Of a stretch of DNA of 64,000 nucleotides, positions 46,860-57,181 are shown one piece after another. The stretch spans positions 11,560,001 through 11,624,000 of the forward strand of contig OZ005616.1 of the NCBI GenBank assembly GCA_963930655.1, read 5' to 3'. The stretch comes from Myrica gale (taxonomy: Eukaryota; Streptophyta; Magnoliopsida; Fagales; Myricaceae). The stretch's first letter is position 1; the number at the start of each line of letters is the position of its first letter. The notes under the pieces are model-generated. The model saw only the letters and a program-made list of their open reading frames with translations. It searched no databases and was not told the origin of the DNA. The translations under genes were made by a program, and so were the position numbers.

Positions 46860-47275
46860 AATTGTAATAAAAATATTGATTTATTTATAATATTTATTAT
46901 TATAATTTTATTTATTATTTTTTGTTTTGATACAAATGTTGATGTTTATTTATAATATTTATTATAATTCCAAAATTTTCTTTTATGTTCTTATTTTATT
47001 GTGATACAAATGTTGATGTTTATTTATAATATCTATTATATTCTCGAAAATCCCTTGTATTTCATTTTTTATTGTGATACAAATTTTAATATTTATTTAC
47101 AATATTTACGACAAGTTCGAAAATATCCTTTATTGTCCATTTTCTATTTTTTAATTGTGATAAAATGATTATGTTTATTTATAATACTTTGCCCAATTCG
47201 AAAATCCCTTTTATTTTCTAATTTTATATTGTGATACAAATGTTGATATTTATTTATAATAGTGATAAATATTAT
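46860..47275 (+). repeat. AT-rich tandem repeat (about 74-bp unit)
   Basis: The block 'tgatacaaatgttgatgttt' plus 'atttataatat' recurs with starts near 46928, 47002, 47075, 47158 and 47232, after a more diverged first unit near 46862. Spacing is 73-83 bp. Non-coding. Confidence 0.75.
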
Positions 47276-48089
47276 TTTGGTCCATGTGGTTTGCGTGAAA
47301 ATCAAATTAGTCTCATATCAATTTTTTTTCATCAATCAAGTCTTTGATCTTTACATGCTTTTATATTAAGTCATTCCGTACAAATCCGTCCACTGACTTA
47401 ACGGAAAGTGTCAACTTGATCTGCTTCGTCACCCACTTGCCACGTCAGCGCACCACTTCAGAACGAAAATGACACTAAATGAACGCCTGAAGGAAGTCAT
47501 AAATGGCGTCAAATTGAAAGAAAAAAAATTGGGATGAGATTTCAGCGCCCTGTCGCGCGCGACACCGCGCGCAAAGTGTATCGGCGTTGTACTGCGCACA
47601 TCGCTATGAAATTTCCAATCAGCCCGAGCACAAGTAGCCCAGCCTGCTCGGGCCTCTTGGTCCTCTCTGCTCTCCATCTGCTCAGCACTCATCCAGCTCT
47701 CCACTGGGTTTAAATTTACACGGTTTGGTCCACGTATTAGAGCAGCCAGAGTATGAGTTGCCCAAGGCCGGGGTCCCACGTATTAGAGCAGCCCGAGGGT
47801 CTGGGAACATAAATGGGGGATGTACATGTTACAACAACTAGCAAAATATGATGTACATTAGACCAAAAAAAATGTGATGGGTCTACAATGAAGCAATGAA
47901 TCTTCAATCACGTACTAATTAGCTTACTGAAGGGACATTATCAATGTGGGAAACATAAGTGATCACCTCAAAACATTAAAGTAATCATATAACTACAGTA
48001 AAATTTAAAATACATATAAAGTATTCTCATTGACAAATTTACTGAAATTAGAAAACCATCGTCCACAAAAAACAAACGTAGGAAATCAA
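47276..48089. other. Gene-free stretch
   Basis: A GC-richer part at 47440-47800 has a 116-codon minus-strand frame with no recognisable domain. Nothing else is identified. Confidence 0.4.
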
Positions 48090-48093
48090 TTAG

Positions 48094-49567
48094 TTCGTTG
48101 TGTCTGCCCACATAGCCTTTGTAATTTGAGCACGTCTTGCACTCATTACGATGAAACTATGCTCGTCAAATGTATGAGATGCACTTCTCGAACCCGTACC
48201 AGAGCTGCTCCCATTGTCAATGTTTTCCGTAACTAACTCCTCGTAGTCAGGAACAAAAGCCTCTAGATCGCCTGCTTGTATCAAGAAATTGTGAACAGCA
48301 GCACATGCCATTATGATATTTCGCTGACTGGCAAGTGTATATCTAGGCATCTTGTCAAATATGACAAAATTTACCTTCCATTTGCCGAACATTCGCTCCA
48401 CTATATTGCGTAGTGACGAATGTCGGTAGTTGAAGAGCTCCTTTGGTCCTCTTGCAGCACTAGACTCTTGAAATTGACTCAAATGATACCTAACCGACCT
48501 ATGGGGCGGCAGAAATCCGTCTAGGCATGGGAGGCCCGAATCTACTACATAAAAATAACTTACAATGTCAAGGATATCTTAGCTATAGTGTACCTCGCAG
48601 TACTATCCCAATCCATCTCCAATAAACACAAGCATCCATTAAAACACGAGCATCGTGCATTGTACCTTCCCATCCACAATACACAATAGTAAACTTCCCC
48701 GAGAAGTCAACCGCACATAGCACATTTCGTGCCAAAAAACCCTTCCGACATCGGTACACCTTATGCAACTCCTTTTGCACCCAACAACTAATGTAAATGC
48801 CATCAATGGCACCGATACAGTCCTACATATATTCAGGAAGACAATAATTCTACACAATTAATATATTGGATTGTCGGTAATCCAATTTATATGAAACATG
48901 AGTTAATGCTATTGCGACAAAATAATGAAAGAAAAATACCTTGAACCCTAGGTAGTAATTACGGTTGCATCGTACGTATGGGTGCACTCCTTCCATGCGA
49001 GTTGGCCATATGATAAGCTTGGCCATCATACTTAACGCCCTCAACACACGTTTCATGTGGCGATGAATGGTGTCTAAAGAATGTTGAAAAAATGTGTCTC
49101 GCATTCCTCATCTTTGCGCAGTGACATGTGATAAATAAAAATATACCCATAAACTCTTCTACCATGATGTTTTGATCCTTTAATCCGCCATACTCGCGAA
49201 TGTGGTTTGGGACATTTGAAATAAATGCTTACAATCTGCTTCTTAGGGTTATTAAGGATCTCAGCAAGGTGCATTGCACCAGTAAGAATTGACGTGTTCT
49301 GTGGGATTCGACGTCGACGCCTGGGTTGAGTTTTGCGCCTCATTTGACCCTCATTGATTAACGCAACACATAATGCCTCATCGCTGCTACAACCATATTT
49401 ATCATTATTGTTCGTGCGGCTGCTCTCTGTATCACCTGGGACAAAATTTACTTGCACGTCCTGTCCCGACTCATATGGTTCATCACCACTATAACGATTA
49501 TCTTGGTCCGACTCCTATGGTTCATCACCACTATAATTGTCGCCATGCTCATGATTCATTGAATCTA
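48094..49567 (-). pseudogene. PIF/Harbinger-type transposase (DDE_Tnp_4), decayed
   Basis: The N-terminal part is acidic and then basic (RRKTQPRRRRRIPQNTS). Next comes the helical region (DTIHRHMKRVLRALSMMAKL near 49030-49080). A probable intron between 48942 and 48829 leads to DCIGAIDG with the first Asp (about 48803), followed by CRKGFLARNVLCAVDF, FTIVYCGWEGTMHDARVL, VVDSGLPCLDGFLPPHR with the second Asp (about 48541), and NIVERMFGKWK with the Glu (about 48397). The spacing of about 48 residues between the second Asp and Glu suits the family. The catalytic triad is present, but internal stops and frame changes make an active enzyme doubtful. The Myb-like partner ORF lies upstream on the same strand. 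Confidence 0.8.
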
Positions 49568-49579
49568 CGTTGAACAAGC

Positions 49580-49909
49580 AAGTTAAGGATGAGATTAAAA
49601 CATAAGAACAATTGAAAGCAATTAACACAGTGCATAGATTATAATCCATGCAGATGCATATCTATTGCAATTTTTTAATATGCAACAGACTTCCTGGAAA
49701 TATATCAAAAGAAAACAGTGCACGAATCTGATGAGGAAAACAAGAACCAGTACCATAAAACACCAATGGAAAGCAGCCAAATAAATGGATAACTCAGTTT
49801 TACATCACAGTACAAATATGCCTCACAAACAAACCGATTATCAAGTCCGACTTATCTAGGAATAAATCTGAAATAACATCGCCATACAATCCCAAGAAAA
49901 TACTCTACT
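49580..49909 (+). repeat. Direct repeat A, copy 1 (about 330 bp)
   Basis: Begins 'agttaaggatgag' and ends 'aagaaaatactcta'. It matches 50428-50748 almost throughout, with scattered substitutions and a few small indels. No TG...CA ends or primer-binding site, so it is not a standard LTR. Confidence 0.85.
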
Positions 49910-50019
49910 GGGTCATGGTCTGTGTAACGAATTTTTTATCCCTTATTTCACTGGTGAAGTTACAGAGGAATTTTCTAGACTTGTTTACTGCCAGAGTTAA
50001 TTTGTAATGGAGTCATGCA

Positions 50020-50469
50020 TTGTTCTTCATTACTCATTGGACTGACGAAATGAATGTGCCACAAGCAAAGCAGTTAAGAGATGGCAATTCGGAGGCACCA
50101 AAGGCAAGCAATGGAAGACCAAAATCTCAACCTGCAAATCCGAAAGTTCCCCTGAAGGCCACAACCACAAGCCAGAGGCCGAGCTCGACTGAATCGAAAA
50201 AAGGCAACAAAGGAAAACCAATTGTGAACAAAAAACCAGTAGCAGATATCAGCAAGCGGACAAATGCGGTTACCAACGCAGCAAAATCCACGAACCAAAA
50301 AGAAAGCCATATGAATTTGCTCATCTCCAACAAGACCAAAAACATAGGGACAGACTCAAAGACGAAGCCTAGAAGCAGAGTTGTGTCACCTTTGGTGAGA
50401 TCAACTATTCCAGCTCAAATTCCGGAGTTAAGGATGAGGTTAAAACATAAGAAAATTGACAGCAATTAA
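50020..50469 (+). CDS. Lys/Ser/Pro-rich ORF, probable gene fragment
   Basis: A 149-codon frame rich in Lys, Ser, Thr, Pro and Asn, with stretches such as SKKGNKGKPIVNKKP and TKPRSRVVSPLVRST. The composition resembles disordered basic plant proteins such as microtubule-associated ones, but I do not recognise the family. The last 14 codons run into direct repeat A (50428 onward), so the natural protein probably continued differently after PAQIPE. It lies on the plus strand between the two minus-strand PIF/Harbinger ORFs. Likely a piece of a host gene brought in by rearrangement; expression is unknown. Confidence 0.4.
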   Translation: MFFITHWTDEMNVPQAKQLRDGNSEAPKASNGRPKSQPANPKVPLKATTTSQRPSSTESKKGNKGKPIVNKKPVADISKRTNAVTNAAKSTNQKESHMNLLISNKTKNIGTDSKTKPRSRVVSPLVRSTIPAQIPELRMRLKHKKIDSN

Positions 50470-50748
50470 CACAGTGCATAGATTATAATCCATGCAGATG
50501 CATCTGTTGCAATTTTTTAATATGCAACAGACTTCCTGGAAAGACATCAAAAGAAAACAGTGCATGAATCTGATGAGGCAAACAAGAACCAGTACCATAA
50601 AACACCAATGGAAAGCAGCCAAATAAATGGATTACTCAGTTTTACATCACAGTACAAATATGTCTCACAAACAAACCGATTATCAAGTCGACTTATCTTA
50701 GGAATAAATCTGAAATAACGTCTTCGTACAATCCCAAGAAAATACTCT
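50428..50748 (+). repeat. Direct repeat A, copy 2
   Basis: The second copy of the block at 49580-49909. Together they bracket 518 bp of unrelated, codon-like sequence (49910-50427) in an A-B-A arrangement. Confidence 0.85.
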
Positions 50749-50833
50749 AGTTAAAACATAGTTCAACCGACACAAATAGTAAGCAAACAACGCACCAAGC
50801 TCCAACATATAATACTAGCACAAACAGACAATA

Positions 50834-51784
50834 CTACTTCAACTTGACAACCCAGATTCGACGTTTTTCCACAGGGACCCTCAGGAATGTCTGTCTGAAG
50901 GTGGCACTCTCAGATATACGTTCCAAGGCTTTGACGATGGCGTCATCGTCAGGCGGAGGGTCAATAGCATAGAGTGCATCAACGCAATCATCTATGAGAC
51001 TAGTGCAGGAAGTGGAGGAACTCGATATCCGATCAGCTGTAGCCCTTAAGTGATTCTGAGATACCTCTTCCCAAGATTCTTTCATAGGGTCCCCCTCCCG
51101 GGACTGCATCTTACGTTGACCACTACCCGAAGGGACGGGAGATGGGCGCTTCCGACTCCCAGTTGCAGGGGTGTAAGGAAGAGGAGTGTCCCCTTCTGTG
51201 AGGTCAATGGTTACAGACCGAACGCGCTCACCTTCGTTGAGACGTCGTTCTTCCCCTTCCGATGAAGGGCCTTGTGCCATCGAACGGTGCATGAGACCAT
51301 TAGCAGTGCTGCCGGCAAACATATATGCTAGTTTGTCATAGTGGTCTAACCCTTTCCCCATGAATCTCACAAGAGCTTTGTCCTTCTGCAATACGAAAGT
51401 GCACACGTTACACTTGCGTAAATAAAAACTAACATCGGTAGGAAAATGAAAAAACGCAATTGCGAAACTCACACTCAGTACTTCGGTCCACTGTGCGACA
51501 TCCGCAACAACGGTTTTGTCAATCTCATTCCAACCAAATCCAGTCTTTTTCTTTAAATCGTTGAATGCGACATACTCTTTGCGCAAATTGTCAACCTTGG
51601 TCTTAATTTTGGTCGCATCCAAACAAGGGATATCAACCTTCATGATATCGGCTATGTGTTCGTAGTTCGCCACTCCTAGTTTGCCTTCTTTAACACGATT
51701 TTTGCGAAACTCTTCCATGCAGAGTTCTACAAGCCTCGACGCACGTTGCTCATCTTTCCAAAGGTCTTTGTTGGGTTTTGACAT
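50834..51784 (-). CDS. Myb/SANT-like protein of a PIF/Harbinger transposon
   Basis: Open for 316 codons. Residues 1-105 form the Myb_DNA-bind_3-like domain: LWKDEQRASRLVELCMEEF, YEHIADIMKVD, TKVDNLRKEYVAFNDLKKK and GFGWNE. A GT/AG intron of 87 bp (51472-51386) can be removed in frame and would join TEVLS to KDKALVRF, giving about 287 aa. The middle has a nuclear-signal-like GSRKRPSPVPSGSGQRK, and the C-terminus is ISESATFRQTFLRVP. In PIF/Harbinger elements such a protein binds the element ends and brings the transposase in. It lies upstream of and parallel to the transposase at 48094-49567. Unlike the transposase it has no stop or frameshift, and it may be expressed. Confidence 0.75.
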   Translation of the reverse strand: MSKPNKDLWKDEQRASRLVELCMEEFRKNRVKEGKLGVANYEHIADIMKVDIPCLDATKIKTKVDNLRKEYVAFNDLKKKTGFGWNEIDKTVVADVAQWTEVLSVSFAIAFFHFPTDVSFYLRKCNVCTFVLQKDKALVRFMGKGLDHYDKLAYMFAGSTANGLMHRSMAQGPSSEGEERRLNEGERVRSVTIDLTEGDTPLPYTPATGSRKRPSPVPSGSGQRKMQSREGDPMKESWEEVSQNHLRATADRISSSSTSCTSLIDDCVDALYAIDPPPDDDAIVKALERISESATFRQTFLRVPVEKRRIWVVKLK

Positions 51785-52071
51785 GACAGCCTAATGGAGA
51801 ATAAATAAATAAATAAAAGTCCCTTCGAAAAAATAAAATGTGCCCTTCGAACAAACTCTTAACCGTGATTTAACTTCTATGATGCATGTCGATAAAAAAA
51901 AGCACAAATTTACCTATGATACAATAACAAAATGCAAAAAAAAAAATGAAATTCACGTCAGAGTCTTCTATCATAACACACATGGATTTAACTTATAAAG
52001 GAACTACCAAATTGTGAGTTTTTTTATTCCGAAGAATAATTCAGTACAAAACATATCGTATGTGGATGAGA

Positions 52072-53150
52072 CGCAGTGGAGCACGATGGTTCAAGGTCAA
52101 CAATCCTTGCCTTCCCAGACCTAAGGTAATGGTGCTGCACATCGGTGTAACAAAACATTAAAGTCCATAAACTAGATGATAAATGCTTCACAATGTTAAA
52201 AAGAAATCAAAGTTCATAAAACGGATGATGAATGCTTCCATAAATCCTCAATCAGACTCAAAGATGGCAACTAGACTACCGAGGCTTCTGGCCAATCTCA
52301 ATAACATAGGTATGATCTTCTCTTTGTTTTAAGATAAACGAATAATTATTATGATTTATCACAGAGGTAAATAATCCATAAACGAACACCTCCAGTCACC
52401 ACATGGAAATAATTCACAGAGGTAAAACATGCAATGTATTCTATAAGTACACCAAACCGATACACCAAAGAAGATTATACATGCACTGTGTTCTAATTCA
52501 CAAAGGTAAAACATGTTGTAGCTTATATCCAAAGAAGATTATACACCAAACCGATACACAGTGCATGTATAATCTTCTTATAGAAGGACCTTGAATCTTT
52601 GGATATGCTTGATCACAATTCTCTGAAGCCATAGATCTACTGATAATAAATGTCAATTTATTTCCTCGCGGGTTAAGCTTAGAAGAAATCAACAACAAAA
52701 AAATCCCCAAGACCCACCTTCACTAGCAAGCGGTGTTCTCCCAAAAGTTACACTATTGTTCAACCATTTCTAACATACCTGGTAGAGCAAGCAAAATGCT
52801 ATACATCCAACCCATGTAAATGCTATAGAACCCCCAAAACCACAACAAATGGGTAAATCACACAGTTTTGCCAAAACATCACAAATAATTACCATCACGA
52901 ATCATCAAATATTGGCCATCAGGAACGTGAATGAACCTGACTGTGAAAACACTGGCGGGTTAGAGGCGCCGTGACTGAGGAGTTGTTCAAGCTGGGGCTC
53001 CTCAAACGTTTGGGGGTCTCTGCTCTCTTGCGTTGCGATCTCCCTTCGTTTGCTTTTGAGATCCCTTTTGCAACTTTAACTCCATCGACAACAGCTCCAG
53101 GCACCAATCTTCTCATCCTGCCGTTGCTCGTACGGTTGCCAGAGGCCTAC
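52072..53150 (-). pseudogene. Duplicated unknown gene fragment, copy 1
   Basis: Exon-like part one (about 53150-52940) reads on the minus strand with KRLRSPSLNNSSVTAPLTRQ before a candidate GT donor. Part two (about 52140-52072) after a TGTGCAG acceptor reads HHYLRSGKARIVDLEPS. Both parts match the copy at 54090-56510 in order. A one-base shift relative to copy 2 occurs near the start (MKQVGLWQPY against VKQAFRNLWQPY). Function not recognised. Confidence 0.45.
52468..52579. repeat. Perfect 24-bp inverted repeat
   Basis: The arm starting 'aagaagattatacatgcact' at 52468-52491 is exactly inverted at 52556-52579, with a 64-bp loop that itself repeats 'aagaagattatacaccaaac'-like sequence. It is probably the product of local template switching. 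Confidence 0.7.
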
Positions 53151-55206
53151 TTGTTTCATGTCAACAGAGGAGGGGAAGATTGATGGAGTGACGAAAGTCT
53201 TCGTTGGTCAGGTCAAGCGGGGGTGAAATGGTCATATTAACCCTCAACTAACTTTCAACCACACATAACATTCGGGTTATTTCATCATTTCTTCTTTTTT
53301 ATTTTAATGCACTGAACGCTGGGGGCCACATGTTTTTCATAACCCCATTTTACCTTTCCATTTTTCTGCTCTTCACGTTTTACTAGAGGATACATTGGTC
53401 ATTTAACATCAATTTGTCCAGGGCAAAATTGGAAATTTTTAGGCAGAATCCTTAGATCCAGCTATGTTTTCAAATTCTAACGTTTGTAAGGAAACGAACA
53501 TGACCCGAGTATTTTTCTCAAACACTGTTTAAGATGAAGTTTGGTCTAATAGAAAGGACACTATTGTATTGTTTAGAATCAGAAAATAATCCCACTAAAA
53601 AGAATCACGATCTTGTTTATGCAGAACAAATGAATCACTTCAAACACAGAAATGCCAACTGAAACATTTCAAAAAGTGAAGAAAATAAAGAACAAAAAAT
53701 ACATTGAACCCCAGAACAATTCCAAAAGGGAGAGGCACAGAAGAAGAATCTAGAACATCAAGCACGAGCCTAAAAGCATGAGCGACAGTGAAACGGCAAA
53801 GATAAGCCAATACCCACTAGTTGATGGTTGTGGACATTTTTTTTATGTATGTTTTACGATATCTATACATATAATCAACCCCATCATCATTTTTTTTAAA
53901 AATAGGATCACACAAGAAACAATTCACAAAAATTAGGCATGAGAAAATCATCACTCAATCTCAACACATGCCAAGAATAAATTTTGTAGGTAGGAGCCCT
54001 ACTCCAAGTTTCATCTATGCATGAATATCATGTTTCACTAACAATATCGGACGGTGAAAATAAAGGTGTTTTCTTGTACTCACTGTATGTCGAGACACAA
54101 TGGAGGACGAGGGTTGGGCGTCAATGATCCTTTCCTTCCCGGACCTGAGGAAATGACGCTGCACATAGGTTTGATGACAATTAGTCATCGTTTGTATAGA
54201 TATTGAATGAAAATAAGGTATATGTGAAGGAAATTTCAAGAATCAAGAAAACTACAAAAACTTGCCAACCATGCATTGCAGAGACGTCTAAATCCATTAA
54301 AAAAAGGAAAGCATAGCAGCAGTAAAGATAACAAAGATGGCAAAAGGACTCCCCAACAGTTAGGACACTGCAGAGAAGGCCTTGGTGAGAGGAAGATAAC
54401 TGAGTGAAGCATTAACTTTGGTGAATTATTTGGGGTTTTTTTTTTGAAGAACCCAATTCATGTATTCGAATGTCATATTCATTTTGAGCTACCCATCCAG
54501 GTTCACGTTTCAACTTTGACGGGGAAAATCTGTGAATTTCTTTCACTGACATGAAAACACGATCTGTGAGATACATGCTTTGCTAAGGTAGTAGTAAATA
54601 TCCTCAACAGAAATACACGATCTCCACAACTTTCTCTAGCTAGACTAATGGAAATTTGTTTTGGTGGGTTTTCTGAACCATCTGGTAGGGACTTATAACA
54701 GTAATAAGAACTGAATTGAAAAACAAAAGGTATAGGTGAATCTGCTTGGTAAAGGAGACTTGTAACTGCTTTGAATTTCAAGATTCAGATGGAGTCTTGT
54801 TTCAACTTCTTTTCTCCTCTAAACACATTGATATTTTCCCCTTCAGATATGCTTGACCATTAGTCCCAATTTATAACCTCACATATGAATCTCCTTTTAG
54901 AAATCAAACGGAGTAAAGTCTGACACACCCTCCAAATTTAATTATGAACTTGGAACTAGAGCCTAAAAGTAAAATGGTAAACACTCAAATGCTAGAAAGA
55001 ATTGAATGCAAATTCTTCATGTAGAAGAGGTTAGGGCAGCAAACCTAGAGTAATGGTTTTTATAACTTGAAAGAATTTTTAGCTCTTTCTCGTCATTTAT
55101 ACATTTTGGAACTTAGAATTAGCTGATGAAGATAGTACTCAAGAAGGGTTTTCAATTCCCTATAACGTACCATCATGAATGAATTCTTGTTGACATGGCA
55201 TACTAA

Positions 55207-55401
55207 GGTTATGTTTGTGTTGAGAAATTTTTGGTATTGGGTTTAGTGTTGGTATTGGGTTTAGTGAAAAAGTGGAGAGGTAATTTTTTATATTTTTTGT
55301 AATTTTTTTATATTTTTTTATGGGGGAGAGAGAGATTATATTGTAGTATTTTATTGTGAGTTGGTGAAATATTTTGTGAAATATTTGGTGCAAACGCACC
55401 C
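55207..55401. mobile_element. Tourist-type MITE, 195 bp
   Basis: The ends GGTTATGTTTG and, reverse-complemented, GGGTGCGTTTG are flanked by TAA at 55204-55206 and 55402-55404. The three-base TAA target and GGGTGCGTTTG-like ends are typical of PIF/Harbinger-derived MITEs. It could have been mobilised by an element like that at 48-52 kb; the ends of that element are not known, so the link is unproven. Confidence 0.75.
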
Positions 55402-56117
55402 TAATTACTTCACTTTAAGCTACGTGAGTGAAGGACATGAAGAAAGATCTCTCAACCATTTAGACAAGCGTCTCAGGGGCAAGTTACTGAAAATAACCAT
55501 GCAAAAAAAATTGTTTCTCACAACCAATGCAAAAGAAGCAGCAAGCAGCAAGAACAGAGAAAACTGAAAATGCCAACCACAATAACTAGAATTATGATGT
55601 ACGAGTCACTTCTAAATTAAATTCAACCAGCAAATTCTCTTTCGGTGCTAACTATTCTCCTACTTTAATTAATTACTGGTTCTCAACCCTTGGTCTTCTC
55701 TAGTGATTGCTCAGTGACCTGAATCTTTTCTGTGGACCAAATTCCATGGCTCAGGCGGAGTAGCAACCAAGATGAACATGCTCTTTTCAAGTGGAAAAAA
55801 GACTAGGGTAGCAAACAAATGATCTTTTATGATGCAGGACAGCTGCTTAACCATCCTTCCATGCTTTTATCTAATGTCTCAAAGTTTGAGTGCATGTAAG
55901 GGACACTACCTATCTGACTAGTCTTTAAAATCAAAATAAAAAATCAATTCAAACTGCTATACAATACTCATATCCTCTAAATTCTATACAAAATCAAAAA
56001 AACTGAGCAAATTGCCGAATCACACACTGGGAGCCTAAAAATCACAAACCATTACCAACAATCATCAAAACTTGGCAAAAATCCATGTTTGAAAATTTGT
56101 TTAGAAAAAATAGAGAG

Positions 56118-56122
<5 letters not shown>

Positions 56123-56152
<30 letters not shown>
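56123..56152. repeat. (GA)n microsatellite
   Basis: About 15 uninterrupted GA units directly beside the first part of the copy-2 gene fragment. Confidence 0.95.
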
Positions 56153-56154
<2 letters not shown>

Positions 56155-56989
56155 GCAGACTTTGGGATCTGAAAATCATTCTCCAATCAGGCCTTCTACA
56201 CAATCGGTGAAATCGAGTTGTTCAAGGGAAAATCAACTCACTTGGCTGCGAAGACAGCGGCGGGTAAGAGGCTTCGTGACTGATGAGTTGTTCAAGCTGG
56301 AGCTTCTGGAACGCTTATGGCTCTCTGTGATCAGCCGTTCCGAGTTGTATGTCCGTTTGTTTCTCGTAGGTTTTGCAGCTTCACCACTTTCTTCGTCGAC
56401 CAACGCTTCAGGTGAACGTCTTCTCATCTTGCCGTTGGCATACGGTTGCCAGAGATTCCTGAAGGCTTGTTTCACGTCAACAGTCGGGGGGTGAAAAATC
56501 GAAAAACAGACACTGAAAACTATCAGCTTTGGTAAGATGAAATGACCATATTCACCCTCAACTTTGAGGAAATCAGTCGGGACTATTCCGTCCATTCACA
56601 TGGCCGAGTATTTAATTCACTGAACGTGTGGGGGCCATATGTTTTATCAAACCCGTTTTACCCTTCGGTATTTATGTCCTCAACGCATTACTGGAAGATG
56701 CGTTGGAAATTCTTTATAAGTATGGACAGGGCAAAATTGGAAAATAATTAACTGCAGCTGAAATTTGAACATGTTCGGTTTGAGTTGGTGGGAAGTTGAA
56801 TACAAATTTAGGTTGAATGTGGCACACAAACATCACCGTAGTTCCTTAGTTCCTTTCTTTCTTGATATAAACGAATAGCTCATGAGAGCAAAATCTTCTT
56901 TCCCCTATCTTGACATCAATTAATCAAAGAACCAGGTGGTGGTTATTAACTACGATCTACAGCAGCCATTCACTTACAATAATCTCTTA

Positions 56990-57181
56990 GGAAATAGGAG
57001 AAGTTTCCACTTTAGGCTCTTGCTTGGCCTTAATCTTTTCAGCAGGGGGGGAGAGCAAAGAAGCTGCTTTCTGTGATGTCTGCTCAGATGGAGCAACCTG
57101 AGCTACACCTTCGGCAGACTTTGAAATCACAGCAATCTTTGCACCTGGTTCCACAATATGGCCATCTACAGTTGAAGTCAA
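56990..57181 (-). pseudogene. Exon fragment of 2-oxoglutarate dehydrogenase E2
   Basis: The minus strand reads IVEPGAKIAVISKSAEGV, VAPSEQTSQKAA and PPAEKIKAKQEPKVETSP. This matches the end of the lipoyl domain and the start of the Pro/Ala-rich linker of the mitochondrial dihydrolipoyl succinyltransferase (TCA cycle). A TAA stop follows PIS, a few codons before a GTAAGT donor. No lipoyl-lysine exon or catalytic-domain exon was found nearby. A 20-base piece of its edge ('atggccatctacagttgaag') recurs at 57247, pointing to a rearrangement breakpoint. Confidence 0.65.

Larger units (their letters stand above)
54090..56510 (-). pseudogene. Duplicated unknown gene fragment, copy 2
   Basis: Part one (about 56510-56240) reads VKQAFRNLWQPYANGKMRRR, then SESHKRS-type basic sequence and LNNSSVTKPLTRRCLRSQ, before a GTGAGT donor at about 56239. 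Part two (about 54160-54090), after a TGTGCAG acceptor, reads RHFLRSGKERIIDAQPSSS and ends at a GTGAGT donor. Basic, Ser/Arg-rich and probably nuclear if expressed. The intron of about 2 kb holds a Tourist MITE at 55207. The frame stays open in both parts, so a live gene cannot be excluded, but no later exon was recognised. Confidence 0.45.

Noticed and set aside
47429..47779. 116-codon minus-strand frame
   Set aside because: GC-richer repeat-like DNA, composition unlike a protein and no recognisable motif.
49580..50748. The A repeats as LTRs of a small retrotransposon
   Set aside because: No TG...CA ends, no primer-binding site after copy 1 and no polypurine tract before copy 2.
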